Source: Fuerstiella sp. (GTDB lineage Bacteria; Planctomycetota; Planctomycetia; Planctomycetales; Planctomycetaceae). Taken from it: a DNA stretch of 35,746 nt. The notes beneath the pieces are model-generated. The model was not told where the DNA came from and did no database searches. It saw only the letters and a list, made by a program, of their open reading frames with translations. The position numbers and the translations under genes are program-made. Positions 15,797-23,105 of the stretch are shown here, one piece after another; positions within the stretch are counted from its first letter, which is position 1, and each line of letters starts with the position of its first letter. The stretch covers positions 1-35,746 of the forward strand of contig JAKVAY010000075.1 in assembly GCA_022447185.1 (NCBI GenBank), given 5' to 3'.

Positions 15797-17644
15797 ATGT
15801 CGTCCGAAACAAACAGAATTGAGCAGGAACGCAGCGTTTTGTCAGAAGCTCAGTCGCGAGGATCACTGGCGACGCTGAGAGCCTTTATTCGGTTGTCTGG
15901 ACCAGGATGGCTGCAGAGCGCGATTACACTGGGTGGCGGTTCGCTCGCCGGGGGGCTCTTCCTGGGAATTCTGGGTGGGACCAGCCTGCTATGGTTGCAG
16001 CTTGTGGCAATTACGATGGGCGTGGTGATGTTGTCTGCCATCAGCTACGTGACACTTTCCACGGGCGAACGACCGTTTCAATCTATCCGCAATCATATTA
16101 ATCCTGTTCTTGCCTGGGGTTGGGTTCTGGCCACAATCGCAGCCAATATCATCTGGTGCATGCCACAGTTCAGCTTGTGTTTTACTGCCCTCGAAAACAA
16201 CCTGTTATCCAGTCAGACTGATGCTTTCATTGTCAGTTTATACGCAGATCAGGTTGAAGATCTCAAACGTGAGATGACTCCTGATCAACTCGAAACACTC
16301 ACTAACAGCGCATTGAGTGATCGGATTCCGGACAAAAAGCTGTTCAAATTTTTGGTTTCGGGCATGTTTCTGGTGATGGCAGGAATTGCTGTTTATCTCA
16401 ACGGACAACGGGGTAAAGCGGCAAAGGTCTTCGACATGTTTCTAAAGTGCCTGATCGGACTGATTGTGCTGTGCTTTGTGGGTGTGGTTGTCAAACTAAC
16501 TCGGAGCGGCAGCCTCAACTGGTCAGAAATCGTCAGGGGGTTTGTTCCCAATTTGTCTCAATGGAATCAGCCGGTCGGAAGTATTGCAGGTCTGATGGAC
16601 GAACTGTCTGCCGATGCGCAAAAGTTCTGGACAGCCAAAGTAGTCAGTGCTCAAAGTGGAGTGATGATTGCAGCTGCCGCGACGGCAGTTGGAATTAACA
16701 TGACGTTTCTGATGCCCTACTCCCTGCTCAAACGTGGTTGGGATCGAACTTTTCGCGGACTGTCGAGATTCGACCTGGCGACTGGAATGGCTGTTCCCTA
16801 CGTTCTCGTTACGAGTTGCATTGTGATTGCGGCCGCAACTCAGTTTCATGGCGAAGCGGACGAGAAATTTTTGAGTGGTGATCCGGCGGTTATGCAGCAA
16901 AGTGACCTGTTCGGCAAGACGACAGCAGTGCTGAAGGAACGTGTGGTCGGGACAGCTGCCTGGAGCAAGCTGACAAAGGCAGACCAAAGGACACTGACTG
17001 ACGAGGAACTTGTACAGGTGGCTGCTCTGACTGAGGCCGAAAAGAGAATCGCATCGTCACTGACGAAACGTGGAGCCTTTGATCTTTCGAAAGCACTCGA
17101 ACCCCTGTTGGGGAAGAGTACCTCGCGTTATGTCTTCGGACTTGGAATTTTGGGCATGGGGTTTTCAACTATCATCATTCTGATGTTGATCAATGGATTT
17201 GCCTTCTGCGAAATCCTCGGGCGGCCTCTGGGAGGCTGGCCGTACATTACGGGATGTCTGATTGCTGGTATCGTTGGAGCCTCCTGGCCGTGGTTTTGGG
17301 ACGGGCAGAGCAAAGTCTACCTGAGCATTGTGGCGTCCAGTTTCGGATCGATGTTGTTGCCCATCGCGTATGTGACATTTTTCCTGTTGATGAACAGTCC
17401 AAAAGTCCTCGGCGATGCGATGCCGCGGGGTTTCAGTCGTCTGATCTGGAATCTGTTGATGGGGATTTCGGTTCTTGGTGCATTCGCGGCGGCTGGCAAG
17501 GCAATCTTTGACAAAGCTTCCGATCCAAAGACCGGGTCGTTGGTCATTACCGTGGCGGTCGGATTTGCGGTTGCTGTGATTGTGAGTCTGCTTGATGGTC
17601 GCCGATTCTCGAAACGAGAAAGGTCGCAACAGTCAACAGGGTAA
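15797..17644 (+). CDS. Nramp-superfamily (divalent metal transporter-like) membrane protein with altered metal motif
   Basis: This is a 615-residue polytopic inner-membrane protein with about 11-12 hydrophobic segments. SGPGWLQSAITLGGGSLAGG (34-53) aligns with Nramp TM1, and INMTFLMPYSLLKRGW aligns with TM6. In canonical Nramps TM1 carries DPGN and TM6 carries MPH as metal ligands. Here the TM1 positions read GGGS and TM6 reads MPY, so the Asp and Asn ligands are absent. Two hydrophilic insertions (~140-195 and ~350-440, rich in K and E) are unusual for the family. It is divergent from larC, so a link to nickel or another metal is tempting but not shown; the substrate may not be a metal. A GGAG box precedes the ATG. 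The coding end overlaps the convergent prepilin-peptidase-like gene by 98 bases. Confidence 0.8.
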   Translation: MSSETNRIEQERSVLSEAQSRGSLATLRAFIRLSGPGWLQSAITLGGGSLAGGLFLGILGGTSLLWLQLVAITMGVVMLSAISYVTLSTGERPFQSIRNHINPVLAWGWVLATIAANIIWCMPQFSLCFTALENNLLSSQTDAFIVSLYADQVEDLKREMTPDQLETLTNSALSDRIPDKKLFKFLVSGMFLVMAGIAVYLNGQRGKAAKVFDMFLKCLIGLIVLCFVGVVVKLTRSGSLNWSEIVRGFVPNLSQWNQPVGSIAGLMDELSADAQKFWTAKVVSAQSGVMIAAAATAVGINMTFLMPYSLLKRGWDRTFRGLSRFDLATGMAVPYVLVTSCIVIAAATQFHGEADEKFLSGDPAVMQQSDLFGKTTAVLKERVVGTAAWSKLTKADQRTLTDEELVQVAALTEAEKRIASSLTKRGAFDLSKALEPLLGKSTSRYVFGLGILGMGFSTIIILMLINGFAFCEILGRPLGGWPYITGCLIAGIVGASWPWFWDGQSKVYLSIVASSFGSMLLPIAYVTFFLLMNSPKVLGDAMPRGFSRLIWNLLMGISVLGAFAAAGKAIFDKASDPKTGSLVITVAVGFAVAVIVSLLDGRRFSKRERSQQSTG

Positions 17645-18809
17645 CACTGGCGGTCCAGTCGATCCACGGAGCTTTACCGGTCCAGCGCCAGCCGTCGTAA
17701 CGGATCAGGATGATTCCGTTCAGCAACCGATCCCAGCACAAGATCAAAATGCTGCATGTGGTGAACAGCAGCAGCGGAAGGAATTTTTGCAGAGCCGATG
17801 GAGCGAATGACTTCAGCAGTCCGGTTGGAACGAGCACGATTGCCAACAGGGGCCAGGTCATCTGCCAACCGCAAAAAACTCCGGTGAGCAGAAACACACT
17901 GTTGACAGTCAGCGCGAGTGAACGGTTTGGTGAAATCGTTCGGCCGGCAAGCCACCCTGTAATCAGTCCTGAAGCTGCTCCGAAAAATCCATCGAGTGAA
18001 CCAGACAGACTGATTCCTGTCGTCAGTATCGATCCACCCAGCCAACTCGGCAGCGTCCACTCGATGCCCCGGAACTGATCGATCGATTCAGGCAAAGGTT
18101 CAACAAGATGAACAGGACGCAGCTCCGGCCAGAAAATTCCGACGATCAACCCACCAGCAGTACCCAGAGCGATAAGGCGACCAGGAGGTGAGTGTCCGTC
18201 TAGGGCCATCATGCACAGCGCCAGTACTGATGTCAGAAAGAACGTATGTGCGATAAACCAGCCCATTAACTCCCAACGGTCCTGGCGAATGATCAGATCA
18301 AGCGCACCATAGCGGCTTCCGATCTCGTCACTCAGGGGCAGATTGACTGCATTGCTGCCTGTTTCCACTAAAAGAACCATGAGAAACAGAACACCGACTG
18401 CGAATTCAATCAGCGGATATCGGGACGAAATGGGAACGTGGCAATAGCGACACCGTCCTCGAAGTGCCAGCCAGCCCAAAATCGGGATATTGTCGCGGAT
18501 GGACAGTTCTGTCTCACAGAACGGACAGTGGGAACCTGGACGAGATAAATCCATTCCGGCCGGCATACGGTAGATCACGACATTCAGAAAACTTCCAACG
18601 CAGGATCCCAGGATAAACACCCACAGTCCGGTCATCACTTCGGTCAAATGCCGGCTCAGGTAGTGCAGCATTTCCTCGGGAACGGAATGGTGCGTGATTT
18701 CGGCGGCCTCGGTGGACTCTGTCAGGAGTATCCACGCAAGAAAGCACATCGTAGAGCAGGATACGAGTGCTGTGGACTTGCGAGAAAATGTTCGTTGAGC
18801 TGATTTCAA
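17547..18809 (-). CDS. prepilin peptidase (A24/PilD)-like membrane protein, catalytic motif degenerate
   Basis: The N-terminal half is a good type IV prepilin peptidase: GSCVGSFLNVVIYRMP (~68-83), the zinc-type cysteine pairs C95/C98 and C120/C123, and SSRYPLIEFAVGVLF. This half contains the methyltransferase-like and substrate region. In the peptidase half the first aspartate segment reads MMALDGHSPP (D204). The stretch aligning with the GxGD motif before the usual GWQ reads ALTV (299-302), so the second catalytic aspartate seems missing. At 420 residues it is longer than the usual ~260-290, with an extra N-terminal hydrophobic segment and an insertion at ~205-275. The start used is TTG at 18809; an ATG at 18749 is an alternative. 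No pilin genes are nearby. It may be a catalytically dead relative. Confidence 0.75.
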   Translation of the reverse strand: MKSAQRTFSRKSTALVSCSTMCFLAWILLTESTEAAEITHHSVPEEMLHYLSRHLTEVMTGLWVFILGSCVGSFLNVVIYRMPAGMDLSRPGSHCPFCETELSIRDNIPILGWLALRGRCRYCHVPISSRYPLIEFAVGVLFLMVLLVETGSNAVNLPLSDEIGSRYGALDLIIRQDRWELMGWFIAHTFFLTSVLALCMMALDGHSPPGRLIALGTAGGLIVGIFWPELRPVHLVEPLPESIDQFRGIEWTLPSWLGGSILTTGISLSGSLDGFFGAASGLITGWLAGRTISPNRSLALTVNSVFLLTGVFCGWQMTWPLLAIVLVPTGLLKSFAPSALQKFLPLLLFTTCSILILCWDRLLNGIILIRYDGWRWTGKAPWIDWTASVTLLTVATFLVSRIGDHQADSQSQQPQIRPPR

Positions 18810-19315
18810 GGAGATACCATGGAAGGTCTAATGTATTGACATGTTACCAATTGTGCATAGGGATGCTGTGGGATTCAATTCAAACACATTGGTACAGCAG
18901 AGTCGATTACGTCGTGAATCAATGTGGAGAGTGTTGAGAATGCGAGACAACCTTGTCTGCCTTTGCACCCCAAAAACGGAATCTCCGGCACGAGCCGCAC
19001 GGTGCAGCCGGTGGTGACGGATCAGCCGGACCAACCGGTACGTCTGGTTTAACGCGAGCCGCTAAACGTGGCAGGCAGGATACGAACAGCACTTCATCCA
19101 ACTGTTTCTGTGTCATGGCTTTGTGTGATCTCACGTGAATTCAATCCCGATAGAACAGGCATCATCCGAGGTGTGGAGACGATCTCACGACTGCACCGGG
19201 GCATCGGTCGTTTGCTGCGTATCCGGTCACCCTCTCACAAGGAAGACATGACAGGTTGAAGTCCAGGAGGGTAGCGTAAACTCCCCATTTTCATTGCTTT
19301 GCTTCGTTGAAACCC
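18810..19315. other. intergenic region, possible dispersed-repeat sequence
   Basis: About 500 bases separate the prepilin-peptidase-like gene (minus) from the 159-aa hypothetical gene (plus). A consensus -35 TTGACA lies at 18836-18841 on the plus strand, with only a weak TAGGGA at a 16-base distance. From 18985 to 19075 the DNA is rich in CCGG and GAGCCG words, resembling GC-rich dispersed repeats of planctomycete genomes. Short frames on both strands are not convincing. Confidence 0.4.
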
Positions 19316-19795
19316 ATGTCGCCTGAAGAACTGTTGCAACAACTGGAAGAATACGAGTCGCGCAGAATGCGCAAAGATCGACGGCCAAAATGGCTCAAAC
19401 ACTTCATTCAGCAGGTTGCGGAGATGTTTGAACCTTTGCGAGACGTCGCTCGCGTTGGATATGACTGCAGAATGGACGAATACGGCTGGCTCATCCGCAT
19501 GTACCTCGGTACGACCGAGATTATCGGGGGCCCCAAAGACGGTCAAATTGAACATGCCGGATTCCGAATGGATGTCCAGCAGCTGATTGGATCATTCGAC
19601 AGCGTTGATCGACTGGAATGGTATTCCGTATCCAATGACGAACCCCAGGAATTCGACGGACAACTCCGCTCACTGCTGAGTCTCGTCGGTACTGTGGATG
19701 AAGGTCACAGAGTTCAACTTGAGCTGCTTGCCAGCCCGCCAAAGTACGCTCCATCCGGTCTGCGTCAGACTGCGGATGACGGGATTCACCATTAG
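19316..19795 (+). CDS. conserved hypothetical protein (159 aa)
   Basis: From the ATG at 19316 (an in-frame TTG is nine bases upstream) this soluble acidic protein begins with a charged helical segment (SPEELLQQLEEYESRRMRKD). A compact alpha/beta region follows (~40-145: VGYDCRMDEYGWLIRMYLGTTEIIGG, then FRMDVQQLIGSFDSVDRLEW). There is no signal peptide, membrane segment or catalytic motif that I recognise. Composition and the lack of a competing frame make it likely real, and it looks like a lineage-specific planctomycete protein. It stands alone, with long gaps on both sides. Function unknown. Confidence 0.72.
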   Translation: MSPEELLQQLEEYESRRMRKDRRPKWLKHFIQQVAEMFEPLRDVARVGYDCRMDEYGWLIRMYLGTTEIIGGPKDGQIEHAGFRMDVQQLIGSFDSVDRLEWYSVSNDEPQEFDGQLRSLLSLVGTVDEGHRVQLELLASPPKYAPSGLRQTADDGIHH

Positions 19796-20219
19796 TCGGA
19801 TTTTCTCTGATCTTTCGAAAAAAGGGGACTGGCTCCGAGCGGTACCTTTTAATCGGTACAACTCGATGAAGCGAATGGATCGGTGTCTGAACGATTTCCA
19901 GAGAGCACTCTCAGACGTCGTCAGTGAGGAATACGTTTATACGGTTTAAGACAGGCAACAGACTGGAATGAATCGGATACGGCGAAGCGAGCGAGTCCGT
20001 TTCTTTCACCCGTATATCGGAATGCAATTCTGTCAGGTTGAATCAAACGACCAGCTCACCGACATGTGAAACAACTGCGAAAACATCGGTAACGGGTCGG
20101 GTAACGGCACTTCGACGAGAATCTTAGGGATCTCAACGGAGTGCCGTTCTCTTCTTTGGTCGGTCAGGTTGCCGTGATTTGGACCAGCAGAGTGGCCTGT
20201 CCGGCAGTGCACGCCGCTA
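19796..20219. other. intergenic region with a REP-like motif
   Basis: Shortly behind the preceding gene lies an A6-GGGGACTGGCTCC type motif at 19817-19850 (listed separately). The remaining ~370 bases hold only short frames. No terminator or RNA gene was found. Confidence 0.4.
19817..19850 (+). repeat. possible REP/RAYT-type dispersed motif
   Basis: The string AAAAAAGGGGACTGGCTCCG followed by AGCGGTACC and a T run resembles the GGGGACxGGCxCC elements scattered through many bacterial genomes next to REP-associated transposases. Only one copy is in this window and no transposase is present, so the call rests on resemblance alone. Confidence 0.3.
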
Positions 20220-20957
20220 TTACTTTGACTTGGACTTCTGCTTACGGCGCTTCGAAAGTCTTGCCAGTTCCTGTCGTGTCAGTTCCCCGTCACCGTTTGC
20301 ATCGATCCGGTCGAATCTGGATATAAGGCGGTCTGGTGCCTCGTCTCGTGTGATGCGGTTGTCCTGGTTTTTGTCAAAACGCCGAAACAATTCGGAAGCA
20401 CCGGGTCGCCGTTTGTCCCCTCGGCGTTTATTATCCGTCGACTTGTCGGTCTGTCGACGAGTGTCCTTCATCTCGGATTCCCTGGCGCGGCTGTCGTTCC
20501 GAGACTCCCGCATGCTTTTCGAATCCTGCCCACGTTCGATCATCCGAAAAAAACCTTCGACAGCGATTGCCTTCTTCCCGGTCCGATCCAGAAGTCGCTG
20601 AAAACGCTTCTTTCCAGGGCCACGGACTTCATCCAGCGTGATCATTCCGTCCTTGTTGCGGTCCAGCCGTTTGGGATCCAACCGTTGTCGCTGACCGCGA
20701 CGTCGTTGGGCAGGCGCCTTTCGAGGTTTGGGATCCGTCAGCGCCTGGCTGAGTTCTTTCGACGTCAGACGTGCATCTCCGTTGTCGTCTGCAACGCGCA
20801 GGGCACGCGTGAACCAGACTCGCTGAGACTCCGCCACCTCGCTTGAGACAATCACACCATCGTGATTCGCGTCGAGAACCGCAAACAATTCGTCGTTCAT
20901 CTCAGTTGGACTCGTCACAGCGAGTAATCCCGCTACCACTACAGATGTCAAAGTCAT
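20220..20957 (-). CDS. secreted EF-hand calcium-binding protein
   Basis: From the ATG at 20957 the protein has 245 residues with a short signal-peptide-like N-terminus (TLTSVVVAGLLAVTSP). Five EF-hand loops are visible: DANHDGVIVSSE (29-40), DDNGDARLTSKE (57-68, glycine 6 replaced), DRNKDGMITLDE (99-110), DKNQDNRITRDE (195-206) and DANGDGELTRQE (219-230). A degenerate loop lies near 124-135. The linker between the third and fourth hands (~140-185) and the C-terminus are very rich in K, R, D and S. Such proteins are common in planctomycete secretomes and presumably bind calcium outside the cytoplasm. A ribosome binding site GAGGAG (20964-20969) lies six bases before this ATG and decides the start over the adjacent GTG. 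Confidence 0.88.
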   Translation of the reverse strand: MTLTSVVVAGLLAVTSPTEMNDELFAVLDANHDGVIVSSEVAESQRVWFTRALRVADDNGDARLTSKELSQALTDPKPRKAPAQRRRGQRQRLDPKRLDRNKDGMITLDEVRGPGKKRFQRLLDRTGKKAIAVEGFFRMIERGQDSKSMRESRNDSRARESEMKDTRRQTDKSTDNKRRGDKRRPGASELFRRFDKNQDNRITRDEAPDRLISRFDRIDANGDGELTRQELARLSKRRKQKSKSK

Positions 20958-20963
20958 CACCGG

Positions 20964-20969
20964 CTCCTC
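20964..20969 (-). promoter_or_regulatory. ribosome binding site GAGGAG of the EF-hand gene
   Basis: On the minus strand GAGGAG lies six bases before the ATG at 20957. That is the best spacing for this start and one of the few strong Shine-Dalgarno sequences in the window. Confidence 0.6.
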
Positions 20970-21406
20970 AATGGGTCAGTGGACCTTCGAAAAGATTATG
21001 TGAAAATTTGATCGTGATGAAACAGAGTGGGACAGCCGAGGTCGTTTCAGGAGTGACATTGGCAGTCTCTTACCCAAACACAATACCGCAGAATCCCGCT
21101 CGCCATCATTCTATTGATCTTAAACCATCGTCTGTCACAAAAGTGTCGTTCTGATTGTCCGAACCGGGAATTTACATACGAATCGGGCGGATGAAAACGT
21201 TTCCGGCATCCGGCGAATTGCGTCTGAATCAGCAACCTGCTGCAATCTTGACATAAAGATCTGTTTTGACAGCAACGATCCCTCCGTATGGCAAATAGCC
21301 TGAATTTGTTCAATGCACGCGAATATCTGAGCAACCAACGGGAGTCTCGCCGCGGCGGGAATCGTTAGTTTGTTTTTGGTCCCGTCACTCTTTGAGTCCC
21401 ATTCCC
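20970..21406. other. divergent promoter region, no gene supported
   Basis: About 430 bases lie between the EF-hand gene (minus) and the aldolase gene (plus). Two TTGACA words occur at 21248-21253 and 21266-21271 on the plus strand, but neither has a good -10 at 16-18 bases. No RNA or repeat was recognised. Confidence 0.4.
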
Positions 21407-22201
21407 ATGAAATCAAATCCTGTCAAGGCGGCTCTCGCCAATGGTGAACCGCAAATTGGCACCTGGTTGTCATTGCCGTCGGTATTTTCAGCCCGCCTGA
21501 TGGCCCGAGTTGGGTTTCCATGGCTCACTGTTGATCTTGAGCACAGCCCCACCAATTGGGAAACGGCATCTTTGATGTTTGCAGCAATTGCGGATGCGGG
21601 ATGCGTTCCCCTGGCACGTGTTCCACGTGGTGACCACGATCTGATCAAGCGGGTTCTTGATGGAGGTGCCATGGGGATTGTCGTTCCTATGGTGGATACC
21701 GTCGAACAGGCAAAAACAGCCATCGCGGCGGCCAAATATCCGCCGACCGGGAACCGGTCAATTGGAGGCACAATCCCCGCGCTGAACTATCAGGCCACAG
21801 CCGGTGAGTATTATGACCGAGCCAACGATGAAACGATTGTGGTGCTGCAGACTGAATCTCCTGAGGGCATTTCCAACGCGGATGAGATTTATTCTCTTCC
21901 AGGCGTCGATGCAATTTTCGTTGGACCAAACGATCTGTTCTGGCAAATGAAAGCTGCTGACGGAACTTCGCCGACACCGGACGAATTCGAAGCGGCTTTG
22001 CAGAAAGTACTGTCGGCCGGAAAAAAAGCAGGGACACCGGTGGGGTTGCATACGAGGTCAGTCGAGGAAGTCGAACAGCGAGTCAGCGAAGGCTGGCAGT
22101 TTCTGGCCATTAAGAGCGAATTGCGGATGATGGTGGAACAGGCTGATAGAGATGTGAGGGCACTGGGTCTTAACGCGGCTGATGACCTGGCACGATACTG
22201 A
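21407..22201 (+). CDS. HpcH/HpaI-family class II aldolase
   Basis: This family splits 2-keto-3-deoxy acids (for example 4-hydroxy-2-oxoheptanedioate or 2-keto-3-deoxy sugar acids) to pyruvate plus an aldehyde, using Mg2+ or Mn2+. From the ATG at 21407 the length is 264, normal for HpaI. H46 in DLEHSP is the catalytic histidine. R74 in RVPRGD binds pyruvate. E150 in QTESPEG and D176 in VGPNDL are the metal ligands; all positions match E. coli HpaI almost exactly. The glycine-rich AMGIVVPMV strand is present. An in-frame TTG at 21392 is a weaker start. No partner genes adjoin directly, but lactonase- and dehydratase-type enzymes lie within 12 kb. The exact substrate is open. Confidence 0.93.
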   Translation: MKSNPVKAALANGEPQIGTWLSLPSVFSARLMARVGFPWLTVDLEHSPTNWETASLMFAAIADAGCVPLARVPRGDHDLIKRVLDGGAMGIVVPMVDTVEQAKTAIAAAKYPPTGNRSIGGTIPALNYQATAGEYYDRANDETIVVLQTESPEGISNADEIYSLPGVDAIFVGPNDLFWQMKAADGTSPTPDEFEAALQKVLSAGKKAGTPVGLHTRSVEEVEQRVSEGWQFLAIKSELRMMVEQADRDVRALGLNAADDLARY

Positions 22202-22417
22202 TCACACAGTAACTGGCGGGAGTGGTCAACAGGTTGTCCAGAACGCCACGAGGCTGTGGATCTCTTCGTTCCATTAGAAACGCGCGGGGCGGACGGATGA
22301 AGCAGTATGTTTTGGGATTGCAGTCGACCGGTCTTCAACTGCCAGATTCGTCTTGAGCAATCAATCTGAATTTTCGGTCGATTGTCAGCTTTCGACTGTT
22401 CCCGGTGAGATGCACTG

Positions 22418-23011
22418 ATGAACAATTTGTCTGCAAACACTGATCTGTATGACAAAGAAATCTCCAGTCGACTTGTTGACGCAGCCAAATCCTCTCTTCC
22501 CATTGAGATTACGGAGCACTACCACGACCTGCTTTGCTGGATCGACAGTGTGCTCGATTCCAACCTGCGTTTTGCTCGACCGGTCAGCGAATTCACCATG
22601 CAACGGATCCACGGGTATTACCCTCAGGGTTTTCTGAGTGCTTCCCGGGCCATCATCTGCAAACAGTGCCCTGCCGTCCCGCTGACACAATTTGGTCTCC
22701 GAGACGATGCCCTGCCCTCACCTTCGGACGCCGCCGGTTTTACGCTGAGAGATATGTATTTCGTGACACATGAGTCTGTTGACGACGAGTCCACTCATTT
22801 CCATGAATTGATCCATGTTGTCCAGTGGCACATACTGGGAGACGAGTGTTTCTTTCACCTCTATGCCAGTGGACTGCTTTCTGCCGGCTATCGGTTAAGT
22901 CCACTCGAAGAAATTGCATATGATCTGCAGTCACGTTTTGATTCGGATGACGCAGAATTTGATGTGATCATGGAAGTGCGCAGACGCCTGGCGAATTTGC
23001 GTGTGCAGTGA
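22418..23011 (+). CDS. small HExxH protein, putative zinc-metallopeptidase-like
   Basis: A 197-residue protein with an ATG start and no signal peptide. FHELIHVVQWHILG places HELIH at 129-133. It is followed about 30 residues later by SPLEEIAYDLQ (E164/E165), which could supply the third ligand, as in zincins of the HExxH...E type. The HELIHVVQW wording resembles the HELxHVxQ motif of the DUF4157 class of peptidase-like domains. The N-terminal 110 residues are helical with CKQCP and IHGYYPQGF motifs I cannot assign. It sits 217 bases after the aldolase gene and upstream of a glycosidase-like gene on the same strand. Protease activity is inference from the motif only. Confidence 0.75.
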   Translation: MNNLSANTDLYDKEISSRLVDAAKSSLPIEITEHYHDLLCWIDSVLDSNLRFARPVSEFTMQRIHGYYPQGFLSASRAIICKQCPAVPLTQFGLRDDALPSPSDAAGFTLRDMYFVTHESVDDESTHFHELIHVVQWHILGDECFFHLYASGLLSAGYRLSPLEEIAYDLQSRFDSDDAEFDVIMEVRRRLANLRVQ

Positions 23012-23093
23012 AAGCTGAATGGGTCCCGTTGCTCACTGTGAACGGTATCCCTGCTGCGGACTGACCCGGCTCATTTCCCTTCAGGCAGAATCT

Positions 23094-23100
23094 AAGGAGA
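23094..23100 (+). promoter_or_regulatory. ribosome binding site AAGGAGA of the glycosidase-like gene
   Basis: AAGGAGA at 23094-23100 ends five bases before the ATG at 23106. It decides that start over the upstream in-frame codon at 23019. Confidence 0.65.
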
Positions 23101-23105
23101 TCGAT

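Noticed and set aside
17165..17629. 154-codon minus-strand frame overlapping the transporter end and prepilin-peptidase-like end
   Set aside because: It overlaps both better-supported genes and has a composition rich in N, Q, R and H with no family match.
19698..19949. 83-codon plus-strand frame after the 159-aa hypothetical
   Set aside because: It begins inside the upstream gene in another frame and runs through the REP-like motif, giving a translated repeat (KKGDWLRAVPF) rather than a protein.
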